DNA of 35,320 nt, taken from assembly GCA_035708745.1 (NCBI GenBank), contig DASTFJ010000078.1, positions 1 to 35,320 on the forward strand, written 5' to 3'. This document shows positions 15,976-24,086 of the stretch, one piece after another. How positions within the stretch are numbered: the first letter of the stretch is position 1; each line of letters opens with the position of its first letter. A program made the translations under genes and the position numbers. The notes beneath the pieces are model-generated. The model was not told the origin of the DNA. It saw nothing but the letters and a program-made list of their open reading frames with translations, and did no database searches. This stretch comes from JAMLHN01 sp035708745. GTDB taxonomy: Bacteria > Chloroflexota > Chloroflexia > Thermomicrobiales > UBA6265.

Positions 15976-16986
15976 CTATCGCTCGACCAGGTATGAGAAG
16001 ACCGATTCGAGCGATTCGTCGGCCGCATGCAGCTCGGTCAGGCGCACGTCCTGTTCCTTTGCCAATCGGGGCACCATCCGATAGAAATCGCGCACCTCGC
16101 CAGTCTCGACGAAGAGCCGGCCGTCCTTGTCGATCCGCACCGAGCTGATCTGCGGCAGCGTCACCAGCGCCGACGCCAACCGGCGCGGTTCCGGCGAGCC
16201 GAGCCGCACCACATGGGGATGATTGTCGATTCGCTCGCGGATCGTGCGGTAGTTGCCTGCCGCCGCCAGCTTGCCGTTGATGATGACAATGATGTTCTCG
16301 GCGAAACGCTCGACCTCGGACAGTACATGGGAGGAAACCAGCAAGGTCTTGCCCTGGCGTCCCAGCTCCCACATAAGGCGGATCATGTGCGCCCGCTGCT
16401 CCGGATCGGTGCCATTGAGCGGCTCGTCCATCAGGATCACGGTCGGATCGTGCACCAGCGCGCCGGCCAGCTTGATCCGCTGGCGCATGCCCTTGGAGTA
16501 GCCACCCACCTTGCGGTCGGCTGCATCGGTCATCTCCACCGTCGCCAACGCGCGCTCGGTCGCCTCGTTCGGATCGGGCAGCTTTTGTAGCAGTGCGTTC
16601 ATGCGAACGAACTCGCGCCCGCTCAGATAGGGATAGACCTGCTCGATATCGAGCACGACCCCGAGATTCTTGTATGCCTTCGGATCGCCTCGGGCGGGCA
16701 GCCCGTCGATGGTGACCGTCCCGGTCGATGGCCCCAGCAAGCCACAGATCATCTTCAGCGAGGTCGATTTGCCGGAGCCATTCGGCCCCAGCAACGCGGT
16801 GACGCCCGGCCCGATGCTGAACGACAGATCGGACACCGCCACCAGATCGCCGTACCACTTGGAGACGTGGTCGAGCACGATCGTCGGGTTCTCCGACATG
16901 ACCGCCGCCGGGCGCGAAACGTCCGTCGTCACCAATCGCGGTGGCGGGGCATCGCCTTCGAGTTTGCGCCTAATCTTCCGGAACAT
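15976..16986 (-). CDS. ABC transporter ATP-binding protein (ABC-2 system, second pair)
   Basis: A 336-residue ATPase. It has Walker A GPNGSGKST (residues ~68-76), the signature as YSKGMRQRIKLAGALVHDP, Walker B VILMDEPLNGTDP, and the switch His in LLVSSHVLSEVE. The canonical LSGGQ is replaced by YSKGM, as in many ABC-2 exporters. A 30-residue N-terminal extension precedes ENPTIVLDHVSKWYG; Met30 is a possible start. The C-terminal ~100 residues form an extra domain ending DESLESVFSYLVER. Its start overlaps the stop of the upstream permease gene by 17 nt, so the pair is translationally linked. Confidence 0.9.
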   Translation of the reverse strand: MFRKIRRKLEGDAPPPRLVTTDVSRPAAVMSENPTIVLDHVSKWYGDLVAVSDLSFSIGPGVTALLGPNGSGKSTSLKMICGLLGPSTGTVTIDGLPARGDPKAYKNLGVVLDIEQVYPYLSGREFVRMNALLQKLPDPNEATERALATVEMTDAADRKVGGYSKGMRQRIKLAGALVHDPTVILMDEPLNGTDPEQRAHMIRLMWELGRQGKTLLVSSHVLSEVERFAENIIVIINGKLAAAGNYRTIRERIDNHPHVVRLGSPEPRRLASALVTLPQISSVRIDKDGRLFVETGEVRDFYRMVPRLAKEQDVRLTELHAADESLESVFSYLVER

Positions 16987-17872
16987 AGCGCCAGTACATG
17001 ATTGCGCAGCAGATCAACACAACGGCGATCATGACTGCTCCATAAATCCACGCCGAGAGCGGTTCACCGAATGTGGAGTCGATCTGCGGATTTCCAAACA
17101 CGCCTCCACTGAAGTCATCGATCGTTTGCGCAGGGCTGATCAACGCGAACCACTTCTGCTGCGCATCGCTCCCGATCGACTCCTGCAGCACACCGGCCAG
17201 CGCGCTGGCAAAGAGAAACGCCACGATGATGACACCGACGGCAATCGCCTTGCGGCCGGTAAAGGCGGAAACGACCAGACCGAGCGCTCCCAGATAGGCC
17301 GAAACCAACACACTCACCACGAGGATCCTCCAGAGATCGCCCGCATGGTCCTTCATCGCCGAGACCGGGGAATCGTCCAGCAGCTGCCGTCCCAGCCAGA
17401 AGATCGCCAGCGGCACCAGGGTGATGGTCAGCGTCAACAAACCGGTGGCCAGCAGCTTCGACAGGAGGTAGTCGAGCCGGGTGATCGGTCTGGAAAAATA
17501 GAGAATGAGCGTTTTCTCCCGCCGGTCACCACAGAGCATCTCCGGCGCAATGGTGGCGACGAAGACACCCAGGATCAGCCAGGCAACCGAAAAGAAGTCC
17601 CAGTATTCCAGCACCTCGGCGGAATCGATGAATGCCTCGATTCCGAGCGGAATGATCACCAGCAGCGCCACCGAGACATAGAGAATGACCGGCACCACTT
17701 TCGCGGTCCAGCGCTTTTTCGAACCGAGGGCGCGCTTCATCGAATAACCGGTCAATGCCCGGAAGGCATGTGCCCGCCCCAGGCGCGGGCCGGTGTAGTG
17801 CTGATAGCCCCGGTCGTAGACCTCGCCGAAGGCGCGGCCGTCCTGGCGGGTGGTCACAGAAGATTCCGCCAA
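16970..17872 (-). CDS. ABC-2 type transporter permease
   Basis: A 300-residue protein with about six membrane helices. It has an N-terminal cytoplasmic segment (GEVYDRGYQHYTGPRLGR) typical of a group of large ABC-2 permeases, then VVPVILYVSVALLVIIPLGI. EMLCGDRREKTLILYFSRPI, then TRLDYLLSKLLA, is the coupling-loop motif. A large outer loop (STFGEPLSAW region) precedes the last helix. It starts one base after the stop of the ATPase gene at 17874 and overlaps the next ATPase gene. Its subfamily is close to that of the permease at 15209, but the sequences differ, so this looks like two related transporters or one heteromeric system. Confidence 0.85.
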   Translation of the reverse strand: MAESSVTTRQDGRAFGEVYDRGYQHYTGPRLGRAHAFRALTGYSMKRALGSKKRWTAKVVPVILYVSVALLVIIPLGIEAFIDSAEVLEYWDFFSVAWLILGVFVATIAPEMLCGDRREKTLILYFSRPITRLDYLLSKLLATGLLTLTITLVPLAIFWLGRQLLDDSPVSAMKDHAGDLWRILVVSVLVSAYLGALGLVVSAFTGRKAIAVGVIIVAFLFASALAGVLQESIGSDAQQKWFALISPAQTIDDFSGGVFGNPQIDSTFGEPLSAWIYGAVMIAVVLICCAIMYWRYVPED

Positions 17873-17873
17873 C

Positions 17874-18884
17874 TCAGACCCCTCCGTACATTTCGGCGTC
17901 GAGCGCTTCTGCGCCCACCGCCTGGAGATAGAGATCTTCCAGCGAGCGGGTGCGACCGGTCATGGAAACCAGCGGCACATCGAGCTCGACGGCGGTATCG
18001 CGCACCGCATCGTACGCCTTGTCACTTGGAGAGCGAATCACGATCTCGGGCAGCCCCATCATGCGGTCGCGCAAACGAGCGTCCGCGATTCCGAGTGTGT
18101 TCAGGCGCGCGATGAATGCCTGGGCATCGCCGTCGATCTGGATCGAGAGGGCCGCGCCACCTTCCGGGGTGCCCCCGATCGGCTGCGCCAGCACAAGCTG
18201 GCCCTCGTTGATGATCACCACGTAGTCGCAGACCCGCTCGATGTCTTCGAGAATGTGGGATGAGAGCACGACGGTCATCCCCATCATGTTATGAATGCGG
18301 TCGACCAGCTCCAGCATGCTGTCGCGCCCCGGTGGATCGAGACCGGCCGTGGGCTCGTCGAGAAAGACCAGCGACGGATCGTGCACGATCGACTGCGCCA
18401 GCTTCACCCGCTGCTTCATTCCGGTCGAAAAGCCTTTGATCAACCGATAGCGTTCCTCGTTGAGCCCGACCTGATACAGCACGTCGGCGGCGCGCTGGCG
18501 TGCCTCGGTTTTGGGCAAGCCACTCATCTCGGCCATGTGCCCGACGAAATCGGCCGCGGTGGCATTCGAGGGGAGGCATTCCGCTTCGGGCATATAGCCC
18601 ACCCGCTCGCGTATCTGGATTCCCTGCGAAAACGCATTGAAGCCAAGCACCTCAGCCGTGCCGGAGGTGGGTTTCGCCAACCCAAGCAAAATGCGAATCA
18701 GCGTCGTCTTGCCGGCGCCGTTCGGCCCAAGCAACCCGATTGCGCCCCGGGGAATGGAGAGATCGATCTGATTCAGCGCCGTAAACGAGCCGAACCGCTT
18801 GATCAAATCGACGGTCTCGATGACCGGATCGGCGACCACTCCCGCCGGAACGCGCGCACTGGTGTCGGCGACGGCCTGGCTCAC
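17874..18884 (-). CDS. ABC transporter ATP-binding protein (ABC-2 system, first pair)
   Basis: A 336-residue ATPase. Walker A is GPNGAGKTT (residues ~54-62), the signature segment is FSTGMKQRVKLAQSIVHDP, Walker B is LVFLDEPTAGLDP, and the switch His is in VVLSSHILEDIER. The Q-loop region reads RERVGYMPEAECLP. A C-terminal domain after residue ~245 ends SLEDLYLQAVGAE. It overlaps the stop of the class I/II aminotransferase gene by 4 nt (ATGA) and lies one base from the following permease. The tight order aminotransferase-ATPase-permease-ATPase-permease suggests one operon. Export of a small product made with the aminotransferase is possible, but that is inference. Confidence 0.9.
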   Translation of the reverse strand: MSQAVADTSARVPAGVVADPVIETVDLIKRFGSFTALNQIDLSIPRGAIGLLGPNGAGKTTLIRILLGLAKPTSGTAEVLGFNAFSQGIQIRERVGYMPEAECLPSNATAADFVGHMAEMSGLPKTEARQRAADVLYQVGLNEERYRLIKGFSTGMKQRVKLAQSIVHDPSLVFLDEPTAGLDPPGRDSMLELVDRIHNMMGMTVVLSSHILEDIERVCDYVVIINEGQLVLAQPIGGTPEGGAALSIQIDGDAQAFIARLNTLGIADARLRDRMMGLPEIVIRSPSDKAYDAVRDTAVELDVPLVSMTGRTRSLEDLYLQAVGAEALDAEMYGGV

Positions 18885-20056
18885 GCGCGAGTGCCCGATC
18901 CGACACCGGCGGTCTCAGCGAGCGTCAGCCGCTCGAGACAACGCGCGGTCCGCTCCAGTCCTTCGGCAAAGATATCTGGGCGCTGTCCGATACCGATACG
19001 CAAATGCCCCTCGAAGCCAAAGGCCGAACCCGGCGCCAGCATCACCGAATAGTCGGCCGCCAGCGTATTCGCCACCACGTCGGAGGGAAGATCGACCTTG
19101 TATTTCAGCAACGCCAGCAAACCGCCGCGCGGCGCGTTCCAGCTCGCGAGCTCGCTGTGCTTGGCAAACCAGCCTTCGGCGTAATCGAGGTTTTGCTGCA
19201 TGATCGCCTGATTCCGAGCCACGATCCGGTCGCGTTGCCGGAGCGCCACACTGGCCAGGAAATCCGACAACCCGCCGGGCGCCAGCGACACATAGTCTCG
19301 CGCACTCCAACAGGCTTTGACGATCTCTTCGGTCGCCGCCAACCAGCCGATGCGCAGACCGGGCAATCCGAACGGCTTGGAAAAGGTGCCGACACTGATG
19401 GCCCGCGGACCGAGATTGCGCATCGGCTGCGCCAGCGGCTCTCCACCCGGAATATCGAGCCAGCGATACGCCTCGTCGCAGAGCACATACGCGCCGGCCG
19501 ATTCGGCAAGCGCGTAGATCCGTTTCAGATCGTCATCGGAAAGCAACGCCCCGGTCGGATTGTTCGGGGTGTTGATCAGGATCATCTTCGTATCGGGGCG
19601 GATCAACCGCTCCAGCGCGTCCAGGTCGAAGTGGTAGTTGCCTCCCGCCTCGACGATCTTCCAGAGATCGATCTCGCACCCGACCGCCTTGGCGACGCTA
19701 TAGAGCTGTTGATAGGCCGGGAAAACGGAAATGACATGGTCGCCTGCTTCGAGCAAGGTATTGACGAGCAGGAAGTTCGCTTCGATAGCGCCGGTGGTGA
19801 CGAGGATCTCATCGGGTCCGACGTTTTCATAGGTCGCCGCCAGATCGGACCGTAGGCGGTCGGTGCCACGCGCCTCGTTGTATCCAAGTCGCAGATCGAG
19901 CAGCTGGTCCTCGACCGCGCGCCGCTCATCCGCCGGCAGAAAATCGAGCAGCTCCCGGGTGGTGAGCGGATGGATGCCGCTTTCGGCGATGTCGAATTTC
20001 GCCACGACCTCCCAGGTGCTCATCCACCGTTCGAGCGTAAATGTTTCGACCTTCAC
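18881..20056 (-). CDS. class I/II PLP-dependent aminotransferase
   Basis: A 391-residue fold-type I enzyme. The motifs are LVTTGAIEANF, INTPNNPTG (161-169), Asp194 and Tyr197 in LCDEAYRWL, the PLP lysine Lys227 in VGTFSKPFGLPGLRIGW, and Arg371-like GHLRIGIGQRP. The opening VKVETFTLERWMSTWE resembles a branch that includes capreomycidine-synthase-like and arginine-derived intermediates enzymes, but substrate specificity is not readable. GTG 20054-20056 was chosen because GGAGGA lies ~10 nt upstream; an upstream open frame lacks a ribosome site. It is the first gene of the leftward ABC group, overlapping the ATPase gene by 4 nt. Confidence 0.8.
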   Translation of the reverse strand: MKVETFTLERWMSTWEVVAKFDIAESGIHPLTTRELLDFLPADERRAVEDQLLDLRLGYNEARGTDRLRSDLAATYENVGPDEILVTTGAIEANFLLVNTLLEAGDHVISVFPAYQQLYSVAKAVGCEIDLWKIVEAGGNYHFDLDALERLIRPDTKMILINTPNNPTGALLSDDDLKRIYALAESAGAYVLCDEAYRWLDIPGGEPLAQPMRNLGPRAISVGTFSKPFGLPGLRIGWLAATEEIVKACWSARDYVSLAPGGLSDFLASVALRQRDRIVARNQAIMQQNLDYAEGWFAKHSELASWNAPRGGLLALLKYKVDLPSDVVANTLAADYSVMLAPGSAFGFEGHLRIGIGQRPDIFAEGLERTARCLERLTLAETAGVGSGTRA

Positions 20057-20149
20057 CCTGTCGCGTCCTCCCGGCAGATCGCAATCACGCGGGAAGCATA
20101 CCCTCCCGACCTGCCCGAATGGACAGGACCCCATTCGCCAACCCGTCAG

Positions 20150-20178
20150 TTGGAGTCCGAACCTGGAGAACCTAGGCT
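20150..20178 (+). promoter_or_regulatory. possible promoter of the HtrA-like pair
   Basis: TTGGAG (20150-20155) and TAGGCT (20173-20178) are separated by 17 nt, 50 nt upstream of ATG 20228. It sits in the 171-nt divergent gap with the aminotransferase. The -10 matches the consensus poorly. Confidence 0.35.
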
Positions 20179-20227
20179 TGAAACCGATGCAGCAGACGGC
20201 TCATCACCAACGATGGAGCAACACACC

Positions 20228-21151
20228 ATGAGCGATACGAACGAAGCGGGCGGCGTCCTGGCGGCGCTGTCCAACGATCTGGCCGGAGCGGTCGAACGAG
20301 CCGCCGCCAGTGTCGTCACCGTTTACGGGCGCCAGCGCATGCCGGCCACCGGCATCGTCTGGACCAGTGACGGGCTGATCGTCAGCGCCAACCATGTCGT
20401 CGAGCGGGACGAAGACATTCATGTCGACACCCCGGACGGGCAGCATCTGTCCACCAGCGTGGTGGGGCGCGATCCGAATACCGACCTGGTCTTGCTGAAG
20501 CTGGAAGGCGTCGAACTCACCGCGGCGGTGCGAGCCTCCCACGAGCCAAAGATCGGACAACTGGTGCTGGCGGTCGGCCGCCCTGGCAAGTCCGGTCCCA
20601 TGGCTTCGCTGGGCGTCATCAGTCTGGTCGGCGGCAAGGTCGGTCACGACCATCGCCGGCAGCATCTTGGCAATTTTCTCAAGACCGATGCCGCCATGCT
20701 GCCCGGCTTCTCCGGTGGACCGCTGGTCGATGCCTGGGGCGAGATTCTCGGACTAAACTCCTCGACCATGGGCCGCGGCAGCGGCTTTACTCTGCCGAAT
20801 GAGGCCATCGACCGAGTCGTTGGCTCCCTGCAAAAGCACGGCAAGGTCCGCCGAGGCTTCCTGGGCGTCAGCGCCCAGGCGGTGGCCGTCAACGACCAGC
20901 TCGCCGAAGCGCTCTCGCTCGAGAGCAAGAAGGCGCTGGTCATCGTCGGACTCGAATCCGGAGGGCCTGCCGAGCAGCAGGGCCTGCTGATCGGCGACAT
21001 CATCGTCCGGGTTGCCGGCACGCCGGTCGGCTCGGTCGATCAGCTCATGGAACAGCTTAGTGGCGATGTGGTCGGCACGGCGGTCGATATCGACGTCGTC
21101 CGCGGCGGCGAGCTCACCACCAAATCGATCGTAGCCGGCGAGCGCGCCTAA
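20228..21151 (+). CDS. S1C (HtrA/DegP-like) serine protease with PDZ domain
   Basis: A 307-residue trypsin-fold protein. The catalytic triad is His56 (SANHVVE), Asp86 (DPNTDLVLLKL) and Ser162 (GFSGGPL, where GNSGGPL is usual). A C-terminal PDZ domain covers about residues 210-300 (GFLGVSAQAV ... GLLIGDIIVRVAG). There is no signal peptide or membrane segment before VERAAASVVTVYG, which is unusual because HtrA proteins normally work outside the cytoplasm. The 15-residue N-terminal lead (MSDTNEAGGVLAALS) is short and polar. GGAGC precedes ATG 20228. The next gene is a paralogue, separated by a repeat-filled 140-nt gap. Confidence 0.85.
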   Translation: MSDTNEAGGVLAALSNDLAGAVERAAASVVTVYGRQRMPATGIVWTSDGLIVSANHVVERDEDIHVDTPDGQHLSTSVVGRDPNTDLVLLKLEGVELTAAVRASHEPKIGQLVLAVGRPGKSGPMASLGVISLVGGKVGHDHRRQHLGNFLKTDAAMLPGFSGGPLVDAWGEILGLNSSTMGRGSGFTLPNEAIDRVVGSLQKHGKVRRGFLGVSAQAVAVNDQLAEALSLESKKALVIVGLESGGPAEQQGLLIGDIIVRVAGTPVGSVDQLMEQLSGDVVGTAVDIDVVRGGELTTKSIVAGERA

Positions 21152-21152
21152 T

Positions 21153-21230
21153 CGTCATCCCGACCGGCTCCCGTCATCCCGGCCGGCTCCCGTCATCCCG
21201 ACCGAAGTGGAGGGACCTCTCGTCACCCCG
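21153..21230 (+). repeat. tandem CGTCATCCCGA-type repeat array, copy B
   Basis: Two 19-bp copies of CGTCATCCCGACCGGCTCC (21153-21171; 21172-21190, one base different) precede a full-length copy at 21191-21222, which runs into a partial fourth (CGTCACCCCG, 21221-21230). The full copy matches the minus-strand repeat at 4231-4266. It fills most of the 140-nt gap between the two protease genes. Confidence 0.75.
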
Positions 21231-21291
21231 AAACCCTGTCATCAGCAACGACAGACACGTTGAAGCATCACGCACCCAAGAGGACCAAGAC

Positions 21292-22200
21292 GTGACCGCA
21301 ACCATCCCATCCATCCAACACCGGCTCGGCGGTCATGCTGCCGTCGATACCGAGCTCGCTGCGCTCTATGAGCGCACCCGGCCTTCGGTCGTACAGGTCT
21401 ACCGGGGCAATGGCAACGGCGCCGGCACCATTTGGCGCGCCGATGGTCTGATCGTCACCAACAATCACGTCGCCGGGAATAGCCACACGCTGCGCATCGT
21501 GCTCGACGACGGCCGCACGTTCGACGGCGAAGTCGTCGCCCGCCATCCGGAGAAAGATCTCGCGCTCGTCGAAGTGAGCGCCAACGATCTGCCCGCCGCT
21601 CAGATCGGCGATTCGACCCGGGTGCGGCCCGGCCAGCTTGTCATCACGATCGGCCATCCGCACGGTCAGGTAAACACCCTCACCGCCGGTATCATCGTGG
21701 CCGCGGGGCAGGCCGCCACCGAGGGGGGTCCCCGCTCCGGCGATCTTCTGCAAATGGACGCGACGATCGCGCCCGGGAATTCCGGCGGTCCGTTGATCGA
21801 TATCGAGGGACGCGTCCTCGGCATCAATGCCATGGTCGCCGGCCGGCTCGGTATGGCGATCCCGTCGGCGGCCGTCGAGCGCTTCGTCGCCGGGCTGGTT
21901 CCGGGAGGCGCGCATGCCTATCTCGGGGTCAACGGGATCATCGCGGCGTTGCCCAATGGCCCGCAAGCCGCCGGATTCGTGCTCACCGATGTCATCGACG
22001 GCACCCCGGCTGCCCGCGCCGGTTTGATGATCGGCGATGTCATTCTCTCGATCGCCGGTGCACCGATCGTCGATCAGGAATCGATCCCCGCCGCCATGTT
22101 GCGCGTGCAGCCCGGCGAGGAGGTCGAGGTCGGACTCACCCGCGGCGGTCAGCCACGCTCCTTCATCGTCGTGCCGACCGAACGCCTGCAGCGCGCGTAG
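21292..22200 (+). CDS. S1C (HtrA/DegP-like) serine protease with PDZ domain
   Basis: A 302-residue paralogue of the preceding protease. The triad is His59 (TNNHVAG), Asp89 (HPEKDLALVEV) and Ser164 (PGNSGGPL). The PDZ domain covers residues ~205-295 (YLGVNGIIAALP ... GLMIGDVILSIAG). Like its neighbour it lacks a signal peptide: it begins TATIPSIQHRLGGHAAVDTE, then LAALYERTRPSVVQVY. The start is GTG 21292-21294, behind AAGAGGACC. A canonical GNSGGP and strong DVI-type PDZ suggest an active protease. The pair is followed 22 nt later by the LuxR-type regulator, so all three may be one operon responding to protein stress. The location in the cell is unclear. Confidence 0.85.
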   Translation: MTATIPSIQHRLGGHAAVDTELAALYERTRPSVVQVYRGNGNGAGTIWRADGLIVTNNHVAGNSHTLRIVLDDGRTFDGEVVARHPEKDLALVEVSANDLPAAQIGDSTRVRPGQLVITIGHPHGQVNTLTAGIIVAAGQAATEGGPRSGDLLQMDATIAPGNSGGPLIDIEGRVLGINAMVAGRLGMAIPSAAVERFVAGLVPGGAHAYLGVNGIIAALPNGPQAAGFVLTDVIDGTPAARAGLMIGDVILSIAGAPIVDQESIPAAMLRVQPGEEVEVGLTRGGQPRSFIVVPTERLQRA

Positions 22201-22222
22201 GGTCGGTCATACTGGCGGGATA

Positions 22223-22861
22223 ATGTCCGACCGAGCCACGATCTCCATCCAGCCAGCCCGGGTAGCCGTTATCAGCGGCTACCCGGCCGTGCATGCCGGG
22301 CTGACCGTCCTGCTTGGCCGCGATCCGGCGATCGAGGTGGTGCCGCTGGAGCTGGGCGACGATCTGGGTCTCCTCACGATCGACGCCATCGTGGTCGATC
22401 ATGCCGGGCTGGAAACCGCGGTCGAGCTCGCGCGCGAGCTGGCAATTCGGCCGCCGTTCGTCGTGCTGGGGGCCGAACCGCAAACCGACTGGCCCGATCT
22501 GGGCGCGGGGCCGGTTGCGTTTTTGGCCGGCGACGCGGGGGCCGGCGAGCTGGTCGCCGCGGTCGATGCCGTCGTGCAGGGGTTGATCGTGATCGATCCG
22601 CAGATCGCCGGCATCGCCGGTCTGCGCTGGAATGGCGCCTCGCCGCCACTCGACCCGGCAGACGACCTGCTGACCCCGCGCGAGATGGAAGTGCTGCGCC
22701 TGGTCGCCAACGGGCTGCCGAACAAAACCATCGCCCATCAGCTCGACATCAGCGAGCACACCGTGAAATTTCACGTCGGTTCGATTCTGACCAAGCTCGA
22801 TGCCGCCAGCAGGACGGAAGCGGTGACGGTTGCGACCAGGCGCGGACTGTTGGCGGTGTGA
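22223..22861 (+). CDS. LuxR-type response regulator with degenerate receiver
   Basis: A 212-residue protein. Residues ~12-125 have the receiver fold (ARVAVISGYPAVHAGLTVLL), and 149-205 are a LuxR/GerE HTH (LTPREMEVLRLVANGLPNKT, then IAHQLDISEHTVKFHVGSIL). The phosphorylatable aspartate is kept (Asp59, IVVDHAG), but the acidic pair normally at the start of the domain is Ser18-Gly19, and the conserved lysine is replaced in FLAGDAG (Ala102). Such receivers usually work without phosphorylation or respond to a ligand. No histidine kinase lies nearby. It follows the protease gene by 22 nt, and GGCGGG precedes ATG 22223. Confidence 0.8.
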   Translation: MSDRATISIQPARVAVISGYPAVHAGLTVLLGRDPAIEVVPLELGDDLGLLTIDAIVVDHAGLETAVELARELAIRPPFVVLGAEPQTDWPDLGAGPVAFLAGDAGAGELVAAVDAVVQGLIVIDPQIAGIAGLRWNGASPPLDPADDLLTPREMEVLRLVANGLPNKTIAHQLDISEHTVKFHVGSILTKLDAASRTEAVTVATRRGLLAV

Positions 22862-22866
22862 CGACG

Positions 22867-23067
22867 GGTCCGGGGTCCGGAGAAGATCGTGACGGAATGC
22901 TCGCCTGACCAATTGGCGCCGGAGCACGACTGGACGCTAAGCAAATCTGCGCAAAAGATCTTGGCAAAACTTGGCAAATCTTAAATCGCACGAAAACAGG
23001 CGATTTCGCACAGACGTTCTATGCCTGCTGCGGTCCGTTTGCGTCTCCGGACTCCGGACCCCGGACC
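22867..23067. repeat. long-spaced inverted repeat with heptad arms
   Basis: GGTCCGGGGTCCGGAG (22867-22882) and its exact complement at 23052-23067 flank 169 nt between the convergent LuxR-type and DppC genes. The arms are GGTCCGG repeated at 7-bp intervals; the right side adds a third unit. Inside is a 7-bp hairpin AAATCGC/GCGATTT near 22984-23006 and two CTTGGCAAA copies near 22960. No coding sequence is seen here. Confidence 0.7.
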
Positions 23068-23072
23068 GGCGC

Positions 23073-24065
23073 TTACCGCGTCTTGCGTGGGTCGAGCGCG
23101 TCGCGCAACCCGTCACCGATGTAGTTGATCGAGAGGACGGTCAGAAAGATCATCAGACCGGGGAAGAGCGCCTCGTGCGGGTAGAACTGGAAGAAGTCCT
23201 TCGCCTCGTAGAGCATGCGCCCCCAGGTGGGAACGTCGGACGGGAAACCGAGTCCCAGGAACGACAGGGTCGATTCGGTAATGATCGCGGCGCCGACGGC
23301 CAGTGTGGCCGCTACGATGATCTGGCTGAAGACATTCGGCAGAATGTGCCGCGCCATCATGGTGGACCGCTTGGCCCCAATCGAGCGGGCGGCCTCGACG
23401 AACTCCTTTTCCTTGAGCCGTAAGAACTCCGCGCGCACCAGGCGCGCGGTCGACATCCAGTTGAGAATGGCGATGACCCCCACGATCAACAGGAAGATAC
23501 CGATATTGCCATTGCCGAAGCGCGCATCGGCCCATTGATAGGCCTTTTCGCGGTAGAGGAAGCTGATCAACAGCAGGAGCGGTAGCTGCGGCAGGCAGAT
23601 GAAGAGATCGGTGAAGCGCATCAGAATGCCGTCCACCTTGCCGCCATAGAACCCCGCCATGGCCCCGATCAGCGTGCCGAATGAGATGGCAACGAACGCT
23701 GACAGCAACCCGACCGAGAGCGAGATGCGGCCGCCCCAGAGAATGCGCGCCAGAATGTCCTGCCCGAGCGCATCGGTGCCAAACGGGTAGCTCATCGAAG
23801 GCGACGCGTCGATCAGCAGGAAATTGATGTCGTCGATATTGCGTGGATAGAAGATCGACCCGATAAAGCACGCGGCCGAGATGAAGATCAGGACAACCAT
23901 GCCCGCCATGGCGAGATGGTGCAATCTGAACTGCCGCCAGGCATTACCCCAAAGCGAGCGGTATTGCCGGGCCGCCTGTGCATCCCGTAGCGAGACACCC
24001 GGTTCGGTGAGCAGCGGGCCGCCAATCGGCTCTTCGGTCAGGGTGACGTCGTAGGCTTGAGACAT
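23073..24065 (-). CDS. ABC transporter permease, DppC/OppC family
   Basis: A 330-residue peptide/nickel-type permease. It has an N-terminal cytoplasmic region, one helix (LAMAGMVVLIFISAACFIGS), the DppC feature YPFGTDALGQDILARILWGG, five further helices, and the EAA loop EFVEAARSIGAKRSTMMARH, then ILPNVFSQIIV. The tail SFLGLGFPSDVPTWGRMLYE is the usual C-terminal part. It imports oligopeptides or similar solutes when combined with DppB, two ATPases and a binding protein; the last three are not in this window. It follows the DppB gene by 21 nt and ends before the heptad-type inverted repeat. Confidence 0.92.
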   Translation of the reverse strand: MSQAYDVTLTEEPIGGPLLTEPGVSLRDAQAARQYRSLWGNAWRQFRLHHLAMAGMVVLIFISAACFIGSIFYPRNIDDINFLLIDASPSMSYPFGTDALGQDILARILWGGRISLSVGLLSAFVAISFGTLIGAMAGFYGGKVDGILMRFTDLFICLPQLPLLLLISFLYREKAYQWADARFGNGNIGIFLLIVGVIAILNWMSTARLVRAEFLRLKEKEFVEAARSIGAKRSTMMARHILPNVFSQIIVAATLAVGAAIITESTLSFLGLGFPSDVPTWGRMLYEAKDFFQFYPHEALFPGLMIFLTVLSINYIGDGLRDALDPRKTR

Positions 24066-24086
24066 CGATGCGGCCTTCCCGGGAGA

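Noticed and set aside
16670..18115. 481-codon open frame opposite the ABC genes
   Set aside because: It is rich in His, Arg and Gln and crosses two overlapping real genes on the other strand; an antisense shadow.
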